Positions 1 to 5,783 are shown, counted from the first letter of the stretch. The stretch: DNA of 5,783 bases from Flavobacteriaceae bacterium (GCA_015488935.1 WFMU01000473.1:1-5783), one strand, 5' to 3'. Notes: generated from the letters alone by a model not told the origin. Program-made: numbers and translations.

Positions 1-1
1 A

Positions 2-28
2 ACGATTAAAAATGAGAGGTTATATTAG
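2..28 (+). CDS. C-terminal tail of group II intron reverse transcriptase/maturase (partial)
   Basis: Only eight codons and a TAG stop are inside the window, reading TIKNERLY in frame 2. The ending resembles the short I-K-x-x-x-L-Y type tail that I recall at the C terminus of IIC-type maturases. The stop falls about 38 bases before domain V, the expected place for an ORF encoded in intron domain IV. The protein would be the reverse transcriptase/maturase that helps splicing and copies the intron into new sites. A second open frame entering from the left edge (3-53, 16 codons ending YYNK) is an alternative reading. With so few residues the frame choice is weak and rests on position and the tail pattern. 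Confidence 0.4.
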   Translation, partial: TIKNERLY

Positions 29-66
29 TTTAGTTGAATACTACAATAAGTAAGTATCATTATTGA

Positions 67-99
67 ACCGCCAAGTACGAGACCCGTACGCTTGGTGGT
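67..99 (+). ncRNA. Group II intron domain V (catalytic hairpin)
   Basis: Bases 67-75 (ACCGCCAAG) pair along their full length with 91-99 (CTTGGTGGT), including one G-U pair in the middle of the triad. Above this, TACG (76-79) pairs with CGTA (85-88) and closes the loop AGACC. The two unpaired bases CG (89-90) on the 3' side are the two-nucleotide bulge typical of domain V. The whole element is 33-34 bases, the standard size. The CGC triad and the bulge are the metal-binding catalytic centre of the ribozyme. All pairings were read by eye from the sequence. Confidence 0.88.
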
Positions 100-103
100 G
101 TGA

Positions 104-146
104 GAGGCGCACTGGCGGTCATTTGACCGTCAGCCGTCTACTCGAT
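104..146 (+). ncRNA. Group II intron domain VI with branch-point A and 3' splice site
   Basis: CTGGCGGTC (112-120) pairs with GACCGTCAG (125-133), nine base pairs including one G-U, with a four-base loop. At the base, GAG (104-106) can pair with CTC (141-143), leaving A140 unpaired as the likely branch-point adenosine. The intron should end with GAT at 144-146, so the 3' exon would begin TAGCAAAT. The basal pairing between the hairpin and the GAG/CTC pairs is irregular and was not fully resolved. Confidence 0.75.
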
Positions 147-157
147 TAGCAAATGTT
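146..157. repeat. Left copy of inverted repeat; candidate attC R'' box split by the intron
   Basis: TTAGCAAATGTT is the inverted partner of AATATTTGCTAA at 806-817 with one mismatch. It begins exactly at the predicted 3' splice site of the intron and overlaps the stop codon of the 57-residue ORF. Read on the cassette strand it is AACATTTGCTAA, lacking the expected final C because the intron interrupts it there. Confidence 0.6.
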
Positions 158-330
158 TATTCTATTTTTTTCAATAATATTTCTTTATTCAGTTCAGTTT
201 TTATTTCCGTTCCTTCATTCATAATAATAGTACAAATTCCCATAATATTAACTTTTATGAAAGAAATACTATTTATATTAACAATTATTACTGCATCTGA
301 TTTGTCAATTATTTCTATAAATTTTTTCAT
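157..330 (-). CDS. Hypothetical 57-residue protein, second gene of the cassette
   Basis: The reading frame starts MKKFIEIIDKSD and ends LLKKIE before a TAA at 157-159. The middle is rich in V, I and F alternating with polar residues (about residues 14-37), followed by a charged, Lys/Glu-rich C-terminal stretch that is probably helical. This strand-strand-helix pattern is seen in many short uncharacterised Bacteroidota proteins; no function can be assigned. It lies 51 bases downstream of the zinc-ribbon gene on the same strand and probably shares its transcript. It is in the same frame as that gene: only the TAA at 382-384 separates them, and 17 further sense codons lie between the TAA and this ATG. 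The ORF could therefore be an independent gene, a readthrough extension, or the split end of a once longer protein. The start has an A/T-rich leader and no Shine-Dalgarno, normal for the phylum. Confidence 0.6.
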   Translation of the reverse strand: MKKFIEIIDKSDAVIIVNINSISFIKVNIMGICTIIMNEGTEIKTELNKEILLKKIE

Positions 331-381
331 TGGTATAATTAAATTTTTATTCTTTTTTTTATAATCAAAATTTCTATGGAT

Positions 382-792
382 TTAAAATTCCTGATATTCA
401 AATGTTTTATTATCAAAATCGTTCTCATATAGTTTTGCGTTCATTTTTACAGTTTCCAGTTGATTTCGATGAATTAAAATAGAGATGCCTAATCCAATAA
501 TGAACATAATTCCAATTACATATTTTGGTACATCATTGCCACCAAATATTGATGTTAATACTGGAAATGCAAAAGCAAACCAAAATGAAAAAGAAAAATA
601 AACAGATAAGTGAAAAATTATTTTTTCAAAATTGTCCATATTTCGCCATAATTTTTTTCCAGTTTTGATTAATTCTTGGCAATTCCCACAACGAATAATC
701 GGAGTGCCGAATATTCCGTGAGTTCTTTTTTTCTTCCAAAATTTCAAATGCTCTTTACAATTCGGACATCTTACAGTTTGATAGGTTGCCAT
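382..792 (-). CDS. Zinc-ribbon protein with two membrane segments
   Basis: This is a 136-residue protein of unknown role. An N-terminal zinc ribbon is formed by two CxxC knuckles, C9-P-N-C12 and C35-G-N-C38, separated by 22 mostly basic and aromatic residues. Two hydrophobic segments follow, about residues 57-83 (very rich in Phe) and 91-108, joined by a short polar loop. The last 28 residues are acidic and polar. The expected topology is a small inner-membrane protein with the zinc ribbon and the tail on the same side, probably the cytoplasm. It is the first gene of the candidate cassette, with its ATG 14 bases after the TTAGCAAATATT edge, as expected of a cassette gene whose expression depends on an outside promoter. 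The likely promoter is at 896-926. The fold is clear from the cysteines; the function is unknown. Confidence 0.8.
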   Translation of the reverse strand: MATYQTVRCPNCKEHLKFWKKKRTHGIFGTPIIRCGNCQELIKTGKKLWRNMDNFEKIIFHLSVYFSFSFWFAFAFPVLTSIFGGNDVPKYVIGIMFIIGLGISILIHRNQLETVKMNAKLYENDFDNKTFEYQEF

Positions 793-805
793 AGATTTCG
801 TTTTT

Positions 806-817
806 AATATTTGCTAA
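806..817. repeat. Right copy of inverted repeat; start of candidate cassette
   Basis: AATATTTGCTAA on the + strand is TTAGCAAATATT on the coding strand of the cassette, 14 bases upstream of the zinc-ribbon gene. Preceded by G818 it gives GTTAGC, a core similar to the integron R box. Upstream of it on the same strand is the inverted AAC with spacer TA, giving AACTAGTT (816-823), a perfect palindrome. That layout resembles the two inverted integrase-binding boxes of a simple att site. Confidence 0.55.
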
Positions 818-853
818 CTAGTTTATATATTCAATACTATCGCATATATAAAC
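818..853 (-). promoter_or_regulatory. Candidate attI-like recombination site with AT-rich hairpin
   Basis: GTTTATATAT (821-830) and ATATATAAAC (844-853) are perfect 10-bp inverted repeats around a 13-base spacer. The inner edge of the hairpin abuts the palindrome AACTAGTT (816-823) and the GTTAGC core at the cassette edge. Position between recombinase and cassette, plus inverted AAC and GTT boxes, suggest a site where the recombinase binds and integrates cassettes. There is no U-run suited to a terminator. The repeat is seen directly; its role is inferred, and in DNA this AT-rich a hairpin of low GC content is weaker evidence. Confidence 0.35.
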
Positions 854-864
854 CCAAATAATGG

Positions 865-908
865 TATGTATATACACTTTTTAGTAAATTTTATGTAAAT
901 ATATACAT
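865..908. repeat. Two related palindromic boxes (TATGTA/TATACA) after the recombinase gene
   Basis: TGTATATACA (867-876) is a perfect palindrome. A second copy with extra bases in the middle, TGTAAATATATACA, lies at 894-907. Both are preceded by TA, giving TATGTA, and they start 27 bases apart. They lie between the recombinase stop and the candidate cassette junction and could be accessory binding sites for the recombinase or a regulator. Simple AT-rich composition could also produce them. Confidence 0.3.
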
Positions 909-926
909 TTTTTTTTTGCCTACAAA
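896..926 (-). promoter_or_regulatory. Candidate cassette promoter overlapping the recombinase stop
   Basis: On the - strand TTTG (926-923) is followed after exactly 19 bases by TATATTTA (903-896), which matches the Bacteroidota -33/-7 consensus TTTG-N19-TAnnTTTG except for the last base. The spacer contains an A10 tract. Transcription would start near 890 and run through the hairpin into the zinc-ribbon gene, the role that Pc plays in integrons. The -33 box lies inside the last codons of the recombinase. Confidence 0.4.
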
Positions 927-2008
927 TCATCAAATGGACTTTTTATGCCTTGTAAGTTTTTAGTACTCACATGAGTATAGATTTCCGTAGTTCTACTACT
1001 ACTATGTCCTAACAATTCTTGAATGTAACGCAAATCGGTGCCATTCTCTAACAAATGTGTTGCATAGCTATGACGCAACCAATGTAAAGTTACAGACTTA
1101 TTAATTTTAGCTTTGCTAACTGCCCTTTTTAGTACCATAGATAAACTCGTTTCACTATACTTACTTTTTGGTTTCTGCCCTTCAAAAAGATAGTCTTTTG
1201 GCTTATACATCTTATAGTAATCTCGTAGTAATAATACTATTTTTGGCGATAATGGAACAATTCTATCCTTTTTGCCTTTTCCTTGAATTATACGCACAAT
1301 ATTGCGTTTAGTATCTATATCATTCAATTTTAAATTTAGTAACTCACTTCTTCGCAATCCACAACTATATAGTAACGACAACATTGCTCGATGTTTTTTA
1401 TTTTGCAATACAGTAAGTATTGCTTTCACTTCGCTTTTACTCAAAACATTAGGTAAGCGTTTCTCTATTTTAGGACGCTCTATTGCTACAATATCTATTT
1501 TTTTGTCTTGGATAATATTAAAATATAGCTTTATAGCGTTAATCGTTTGATTTTGATAAGAACTAGATAAATTCTTCTTAAGAATATAGGCATTCGTAAA
1601 AACTACAATATCCTTATTCGTAATCGAAGTAATTGATTTCGCTTCAAAAAAAGATAAAAACACACGCAAAGCCTTGGTATAGGTCTTTATTGTACTATTA
1701 CTATAACGTCTAGATAATAACCATTTTTCAAATTTACTTGTTTCATCTTTAACTTTTTTTGAAACTTGTTGCAAACCAAAACGCTTACTATTTTCTTTGG
1801 TATAAGGTATATGCCAAGCCGACAGACTCCTACTCCATCGCGCACCTGCTATTTTTTTAATTTGCTTTATAAGTTTAGCATCTCTTTTAAAACGAACAAC
1901 AATACGCTTTTCTTCACGATGTTTTACCACTTTAACTTGCCATTTTAAATTATCATAGCTTTGCCATTCTTGCTTTTTTACAATTTTATACTTCTTTTCC
2001 ATTTGCAT
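920..2008 (-). CDS. Tyrosine site-specific recombinase (Xer/integrase type) with extra N-terminal domain
   Basis: This 362-residue enzyme cuts and rejoins DNA through a 3'-phosphotyrosine intermediate. All catalytic residues are visible: R219 in GLRRSELL, K244 in GKGKKDR, H309 and R312 in HWLRHSYATHLL, H335 in ELLGHSS, and nucleophile Y344 in EIYTHV. A SAM-like core-binding domain covers about residues 86-165. Residues 1-85 form an additional domain with the pattern GARWS...W.IPYTKE (55-72), resembling the HARP-like segment often found at the front of Bacteroidota recombinases. It lacks the extra insertion before the HxxR motif that marks canonical integron IntI, yet ends in KSPFDDL, similar to the R-S-P-L-D ending of IntI. 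The gene is followed on the same strand by the candidate att site and cassette. The start at 2008 gives MQMEKK; the ATG at 2002 is an alternative. Its exact DNA substrate is inferred. Confidence 0.93.
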   Translation of the reverse strand: MQMEKKYKIVKKQEWQSYDNLKWQVKVVKHREEKRIVVRFKRDAKLIKQIKKIAGARWSRSLSAWHIPYTKENSKRFGLQQVSKKVKDETSKFEKWLLSRRYSNSTIKTYTKALRVFLSFFEAKSITSITNKDIVVFTNAYILKKNLSSSYQNQTINAIKLYFNIIQDKKIDIVAIERPKIEKRLPNVLSKSEVKAILTVLQNKKHRAMLSLLYSCGLRRSELLNLKLNDIDTKRNIVRIIQGKGKKDRIVPLSPKIVLLLRDYYKMYKPKDYLFEGQKPKSKYSETSLSMVLKRAVSKAKINKSVTLHWLRHSYATHLLENGTDLRYIQELLGHSSSRTTEIYTHVSTKNLQGIKSPFDDL

Positions 2009-2080
2009 TTTTTTTAATTTTAAATTGAATAACGTTGGCTATACAGAAACATACATCCTTACTCAAAATTTTTCATACGA

Positions 2081-2106
2081 CAAAGATAAACATTTTTAGA
2101 AGCAAA
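2081..2106 (-). promoter_or_regulatory. Candidate recombinase promoter
   Basis: On the - strand TATCTTTG (2088-2081) matches the Bacteroidota -7 box TAnnTTTG exactly. A TTTG lies upstream at 2106-2103, but its 14-base spacing is shorter than the usual 19 or so, so the -33 element is uncertain. Transcription would start near 2075, giving a leader of about 65 bases before the recombinase start. Confidence 0.4.
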
Positions 2107-2181
2107 AATAAAATAGTGTATTTACATTACCTATGAGATGAATGTAACATCGTTTTATCAATACTTTATAAAAATATTCTT

Positions 2182-2213
2182 TTTGGATAATTAGAAAAAA
2201 TTAACTAAGTTTG
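2182..2213 (+). promoter_or_regulatory. Promoter of the lipoprotein gene
   Basis: TTTG (2182-2185) and TAAGTTTG (2206-2213) match the Bacteroidota -33 and -7 boxes exactly with a 20-base spacer. The start of transcription should be near 2219, leaving a leader of about 18 bases before the ATG at 2238. No Shine-Dalgarno sequence is present, as usual in the phylum. Confidence 0.65.
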
Positions 2214-2237
2214 GAACTAACTTAAAATCTTATAAAA

Positions 2238-2984
2238 ATGGGAAACAAAACAATTTTACTTATCATGCTATTAATCGTTGGATTGACGGCATGTAACAAT
2301 GAAGAGGATTCGATTAATACTAAGTCCACAATTGAAGCAAAAACTATATTATTGGATGGAGTATCCTATAAAGTAGATATGAGAGTTGAACCGCAAACAG
2401 GGGAAGAGTTAGAACTTATAGAAGGTAAAGATGCTGAAATAGTTGAAGCTTTTTTCGAAATGCATCCAAATTATTCTACTTATATTAACACCGATAAGGG
2501 TTTAGAGCAATATTTTTCTACTGAGAAGAAAATGAAAGAGCTTATGAAAATTGGTGATGTTGGTACAAACACTATCAAATCTTATGGTAATGGGCTTATT
2601 AAGTTATACGAAGGTGCTCCTTTTGAAGGTAGAGTGTACTCAAAAGATATACCACCATCTGGTTTGTCCGAACCAGATTTTAACAATGTAATAATAGGAG
2701 GCTCTCATTTTAATGACCTCATATCTTCCTTTGCTGTTTACTCTAGTGGTGTAAACACCAAGGTTAATTTAACTTTTTACGAAAACGCTAATTATACTGG
2801 AAAAACACTCACGTATAGTGGACGCTATGCAGATAGTTGGCATTTAGGAAGAAAATGTATGAGAAGAATATTATGGATATGCAGAACTACTTGGAATGAT
2901 GAAATTACAAGTTTTAAAGTAACTATGAGTCCCATTTCGGGAGGTGGCTCTGGTGGCGGCGGTGGCGGCGGACAACAAAATTAA
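2238..2984 (+). CDS. Lipoprotein with a beta/gamma-crystallin domain and glycine-rich tail
   Basis: The 248-residue protein starts with a short signal peptide and the lipobox LTAC, so C19 is the predicted lipidated residue. The residues after it, NNEEDS, include acidic positions like those that direct Bacteroidota lipoproteins to the outer surface. Residues 35-115 are not recognised. From about 120 to 230 there are two Greek-key motifs of the beta/gamma-crystallin type: Y124-x4-F129-x-G131 paired with NDLISS (159-164), and Y181-x4-Y186-x-G188 paired with NDEITS (220-225). Both sites fit the microbial calcium-binding pattern N/D-N/D-x-x-S/T-S, so the domain probably binds two Ca2+ ions. C207 and C215 might form a disulfide. 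The C terminus is nearly all glycine (235-245) followed by QQN. The gene has its own promoter, is divergent from the recombinase and converges on clpB. Domain identity is confident; the biological role is unknown. Confidence 0.88.
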   Translation: MGNKTILLIMLLIVGLTACNNEEDSINTKSTIEAKTILLDGVSYKVDMRVEPQTGEELELIEGKDAEIVEAFFEMHPNYSTYINTDKGLEQYFSTEKKMKELMKIGDVGTNTIKSYGNGLIKLYEGAPFEGRVYSKDIPPSGLSEPDFNNVIIGGSHFNDLISSFAVYSSGVNTKVNLTFYENANYTGKTLTYSGRYADSWHLGRKCMRRILWICRTTWNDEITSFKVTMSPISGGGSGGGGGGGQQN

Positions 2985-3100
2985 GGTAATGCAAACATTT
3001 CATGCTTAAACAGAATATAAAAATCAAACAAAAAATGAAATAGTTATCAGTTGTATTTTTTATATCGATAACCTATTAAATAAGCAAAAATAAAACACTA

Positions 3101-3137
3101 AAAAACCTCGAAGTATTTAATATTCTTCGAGGTTTTT
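3101..3137. terminator. Bidirectional terminator between the lipoprotein gene and clpB
   Basis: AAAAACCTCGAAG (3101-3113) and CTTCGAGGTTTTT (3125-3137) form a perfect 13-bp stem around an 11-base loop. The flanking A and T runs give a U-tract on either transcript, so it should stop both the lipoprotein gene (+) and clpB (-), whose stop codon is only 23 bases away. Confidence 0.85.
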
Positions 3138-3159
3138 AATATGAAAAATCAAATCTGTA

Positions 3160-5745
3160 TTATTTATTTCTAAAAACAAATTCACCATTAAAAGCATCTA
3201 ATAAAATAGAACTCTCTGCAGTTATTTTATTTGCTAATATTTCTTTAGAAAGTTTATTTAACACTTCACGTTGAATAACTCGTTTTATTGGTCTTGCTCC
3301 AAATTGTGGGTCAAATCCCATTTGTGCTAAATTATCTATTGCCTCATCTGTTACAGAAAAATGAATGTTTTTTTCTTGTAACATTTTTGTTAAATTAGAA
3401 ATTTGAATACGTACAATTTGTTTAACTTCTGTTTCATTTAAAGGTGTAAACATAATAATTTCATCAATACGATTAATAAACTCTGGTCTAACCGTTTGTT
3501 TTAACATACCTAACACCTCTGTTTTTGTTTGTTCTACCACTTGGGCTCTTTTATCCATATCCAATCCTTCTAATTTTTCTTGAATAATATGTGCACCCAT
3601 ATTAGAAGTCATTATAATAATGGTATTTCTAAAATCAGCAATTCGTCCTTTATTATCGGTTAAACGACCTTCATCTAAAACTTGCAACAAAATATTAAAA
3701 GTATCTGGATGCGCCTTTTCAATCTCATCTAATAACACAACCGAATATGGTTTTCTACGAACAGCCTCGGTTAATTGTCCACCTTCATCATAACCAACAT
3801 ATCCAGGAGGAGCACCTATTAATCTACTTACAGAATGTCTTTCTTGATATTCACTCATATCAATTCTAGTAAGCGCACTTTCATCGTCAAATAAGTACTC
3901 TGCTAAGGCTTTTGCAAGTTCTGTTTTACCCACACCTGTTGTTCCTAAAAACAAGAACGAGCCTAATGGTTTACGCATATCTTGCAATCCAGCTCTAGAT
4001 CTACGAACCGCATCAGAAACTGCTGTAATTGCCTCTTCTTGTCCAACCACTCTTTTATGCAATTCTTCTTCTAAATGCAACAGTTTTTCTCTGTCTGATT
4101 TTAACATTTTTTGTACAGGAATTCCTGTCCATTTTGCAACTACCTCTGCAATATCTTCGCTTGTAACCTCTTCTTTTATCAACGTATTTTCATTTTTCGA
4201 AAATTCTGCTTGCAATTTTTTTAACTTTTCTTCTTCTTTTTGAATTTTTCCATAGCGAATTTCTGCAACCAAGCCATAATTTCCTTCGCGCTCAGCACGT
4301 TCTGCTTCTAACTTATAATTTTCGATATTTTCTTTTGCTTTTTGAATATCATCTACAATATCTTTTTCCGATTTCCATTTGGCATAAATGCTTTCTCTTT
4401 CTTCTTTAAGATTTGCTAATTCTTTATTAATAATTGCTATTTTTTTATTATCTTTTTCTCTTTTTATGGCTTCAAGTTCAATTTCTAACTGCATTATTTT
4501 TCGGTCTAGCACATCCAATTCTTCTGGTTTAGAATTTATTTCCATTCGTATTTTTGATGCAGCCTCATCCATTAAATCGATAGCTTTATCTGGCAAAAAA
4601 CGATTGGTAATATAGCGTTGCGACAATTCTACACAGGCAATAATAGCACTATCTTTTATTTGTACTTTGTGGTGTGTTTCGTATTTTTCTTTAATTCCAC
4701 GTAAAATTGAAATGGCACTTTCTGTATCTGGTTCATCTACCATTACTTTTTGGAAACGGCGTTCTAATGCTTTGTCTTTTTCGAAATATTTTTGATATTC
4801 GTCTAAAGTTGTTGCGCCAATAGCGCGTAGCTCTCCACGAGCCAAAGCTGGTTTTAAAATATTTGCTGCATCCATTGCTCCTTGTCCGCCACCAGCACCT
4901 ACCAAAGTGTGAATTTCATCAATAAACAGAATAATTTCACCATCTGCCGAAGTTACTTCTTTTACTACAGACTTTAAACGTTCTTCAAATTCACCTTTGT
5001 ACTTGGCACCTGCAATAAGCGCACCCATATCTAAAGAATACAATATTTTATTTTGTAAATTTTCAGGTACATCACCTTTTACGATACGATGTGCTAATCC
5101 TTCTGCAATAGCTGTTTTTCCAGTACCAGGTTCTCCAATTAAAATCGGATTATTTTTGGTTCTTCTCGATAGTATTTGCAATATTCTACGTATTTCTTCA
5201 TCACGTCCAATTACAGGATCTAGTTTTCCTGTATTTGCAAGTTCATTTAAATTTTTTGCATATTTATTTAACGAATTATAGGTGTCTTCTGCACTTTGCG
5301 AAGTTACACGTTCTCCGTTTCGCAATTCTGTAATTGCTGCTTTTAAATCTTTTTCGCTTATACCGTTATCTTTTAACAACTGTCCTGCTGCTCCTTTTGA
5401 TTTTAGTATTGCTAATAATAAATGTTCAATAGAAACATATTCATCTTTCATTTTTTTAGCGATGATATTTGCTTCATTAAGCATCGTTCCTGCATTTCTA
5501 GAAAATTGTAATTCGCCACCTTCTACTTTTGGAAAGCTTTGTATTATATTCTCTAAAGTCTGTTTAAACAAATTGGTATTTATACCTAGTTTATTTAAAA
5601 TAAATGGAATTACATTTTCATCTACTTCAAAAATTCCTTTTAAAACATGTGCATTTTCGATTTGTTGATGGCCGTATCCTTGTGCAATTTGTTGTGCTTG
5701 TTGTACAGCTTCTTGTGATTTTATAGTAAAGTTATTTATATTCAT
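3160..5745 (-). CDS. clpB: ATP-dependent chaperone ClpB (Hsp104-family disaggregase)
   Basis: ClpB is a hexameric cytoplasmic AAA+ machine that, with DnaK/DnaJ/GrpE, pulls polypeptides out of aggregates after heat and other stress. At 861 residues it is full length. In order it shows the N-terminal Clp-N double repeat (about 1-145), NBD1 with Walker A GEPGTGKT (204-211), pore loop KYKG (248-251), Walker B ending D276-E277 and arginine finger pair R329-R330. The long coiled-coil middle domain (about 400-525) distinguishes ClpB from ClpA and is where DnaK docks. NBD2 carries Walker A GTTGVGKT (601-608), pore loop GYVGY (648-652), Walker B L-L-D673-E674 and sensor-2 GAR (816-818). There is no IGF/IGL loop for ClpP, as expected. 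A -7-like TATTTTCG lies at 5771-5764 on the same strand; its -33 region is outside the window, so heat-shock control cannot be judged. Nothing is missing or unusual. Confidence 0.98.
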   Translation of the reverse strand: MNINNFTIKSQEAVQQAQQIAQGYGHQQIENAHVLKGIFEVDENVIPFILNKLGINTNLFKQTLENIIQSFPKVEGGELQFSRNAGTMLNEANIIAKKMKDEYVSIEHLLLAILKSKGAAGQLLKDNGISEKDLKAAITELRNGERVTSQSAEDTYNSLNKYAKNLNELANTGKLDPVIGRDEEIRRILQILSRRTKNNPILIGEPGTGKTAIAEGLAHRIVKGDVPENLQNKILYSLDMGALIAGAKYKGEFEERLKSVVKEVTSADGEIILFIDEIHTLVGAGGGQGAMDAANILKPALARGELRAIGATTLDEYQKYFEKDKALERRFQKVMVDEPDTESAISILRGIKEKYETHHKVQIKDSAIIACVELSQRYITNRFLPDKAIDLMDEAASKIRMEINSKPEELDVLDRKIMQLEIELEAIKREKDNKKIAIINKELANLKEERESIYAKWKSEKDIVDDIQKAKENIENYKLEAERAEREGNYGLVAEIRYGKIQKEEEKLKKLQAEFSKNENTLIKEEVTSEDIAEVVAKWTGIPVQKMLKSDREKLLHLEEELHKRVVGQEEAITAVSDAVRRSRAGLQDMRKPLGSFLFLGTTGVGKTELAKALAEYLFDDESALTRIDMSEYQERHSVSRLIGAPPGYVGYDEGGQLTEAVRRKPYSVVLLDEIEKAHPDTFNILLQVLDEGRLTDNKGRIADFRNTIIIMTSNMGAHIIQEKLEGLDMDKRAQVVEQTKTEVLGMLKQTVRPEFINRIDEIIMFTPLNETEVKQIVRIQISNLTKMLQEKNIHFSVTDEAIDNLAQMGFDPQFGARPIKRVIQREVLNKLSKEILANKITAESSILLDAFNGEFVFRNK

Positions 5746-5783
5746 AATTTTTATATTTAAGTCCGAAAATAGCTGTTTAAAAT

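Larger units (their letters stand above)
1..146 (+). mobile_element. Group II intron, 3' end only (probably class IIC)
   Basis: This is the 3' part of a self-splicing retroelement intron; its 5' part and most of its maturase lie left of the window. Directly visible are a domain V hairpin (67-99), a domain VI hairpin (112-133) and the terminal sequence CTACTCGAT, with an A at position 140, seven bases from the proposed 3' splice site after base 146 (an AY end). The catalytic triad reads CGC (69-71), which is the form known from group IIC introns, whereas most other classes have AGC. IIC introns insert beside stem-loops such as terminators or integron attC sites, and this fits the context here. 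The intron is oriented opposite to the genes at 157-792. The class assignment is inference from the triad and the 3' end; the open left edge prevents checking the 5' GTGYG end and the exon-binding sites. Confidence 0.85.
147..817 (-). mobile_element. Candidate integron-like gene cassette with two genes
   Basis: A compact block holds two genes in one orientation and little else. Its edges are inverted copies of one sequence: TTAGCAAATGTT (146-157, where the first T is shared with the proposed intron end) and AATATTTGCTAA (806-817), matching at 11 of 12 positions. In integron cassettes the leading TTRRRY and the trailing RYYYAA are likewise inverted, and they form the base of the attC hairpin once the cassette is circular. 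The right edge reads GTTAGC on the - strand, so recombination would fall between G818 and T817. The adjacent tyrosine recombinase (920-2008) supports the idea. The boxes deviate from the canonical GTTRRRY, and the remainder of attC would lie beyond the intron outside the window, so this is inference from architecture. A chance inverted repeat remains possible. Confidence 0.5.

Noticed and set aside
3..53. Sixteen-codon open frame entering from the left edge (ending YYNK) as the maturase C terminus
   Set aside because: It stays possible, but the frame-2 tail ending LY fits IIC maturases better as I recall them; sequence left of the window would settle it.
821..853. Hairpin after the recombinase as an intrinsic terminator
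   Set aside because: The stem is almost entirely A/T and is not followed by a T-run on the - strand, so it would terminate poorly.
1302..1948. Open frames on the + strand opposite the recombinase
   Set aside because: They are antisense to a gene with all catalytic motifs intact, have no recognisable domains, and their composition is that of a reverse complement of coding sequence.
3041..3075. Imperfect hairpin TAGTTATC...GATAACCTA after the lipoprotein gene
   Set aside because: It is short, bulged and AT-rich with no clear U-run after it; the strong terminator at 3101-3137 explains the end of transcription.
4388..5668. Open frames on the + strand opposite clpB
   Set aside because: They are shadows of the highly conserved clpB coding sequence with no independent promoter or domain.
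1..5783. CRISPR arrays, tRNA or rRNA genes, DDE insertion sequences
   Set aside because: No regularly spaced repeats, cloverleaf structures, rRNA segments or transposase motifs were seen on either strand.

Overview
The window looks like chromosome of a member of the Bacteroidota, most likely a flavobacterium. The DNA is very AT-rich. Start codons lack Shine-Dalgarno sequences and sit in A/T-rich leaders. Several upstream regions match the Bacteroidota sigma-factor consensus (TTTG, about 19 bases, TAnnTTTG). The lipoprotein carries acidic residues after its lipobox cysteine, as surface-exported lipoproteins of this phylum do. No database search was possible, so the taxonomy is inference.

Layout from left to right. 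Bases 1-146 are the 3' end of a group II intron on the + strand: the last codons of its maturase, catalytic domain V, and domain VI with the branch-point A. Directly after the intron lies a block of about 670 bases (147-817) with two small genes on the - strand: a zinc-ribbon membrane protein (382-792) and a 57-residue protein (157-330). The block is bounded by a near-perfect 12-bp inverted repeat, TTAGCAAATRTT. Next comes a 103-bp AT-rich control region holding a hairpin, two related palindromes and a candidate promoter (818-919), then a tyrosine recombinase on the - strand (920-2008). Divergent from it is a lipoprotein with a complete two-motif beta/gamma-crystallin domain (2238-2984, +). 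A strong 13-bp-stem bidirectional terminator (3101-3137) separates that gene from the convergent clpB (3160-5745, -), a normal full-length disaggregase chaperone.

The most interesting reading is that the left 2 kb is an integron-like gene-cassette platform run by a recombinase that is not a canonical IntI. The recombinase gene is followed, in the same orientation, by a possible attI-like site (AAC-TA-GTTAGC) and then a two-gene cassette. The cassette's two outer edges are inverted copies of one R-box-like sequence. The far edge is interrupted by a group II intron lying antisense to the cassette genes, which is the arrangement known for group IIC-attC introns in classical integrons. A promoter-like sequence overlapping the recombinase stop codon could drive the cassette. 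This assembly is inference: one cassette is visible, its attC is only half inside the window, and the flanking array, if any, lies to the left. The lipoprotein and clpB look like ordinary chromosomal neighbours of the insertion.
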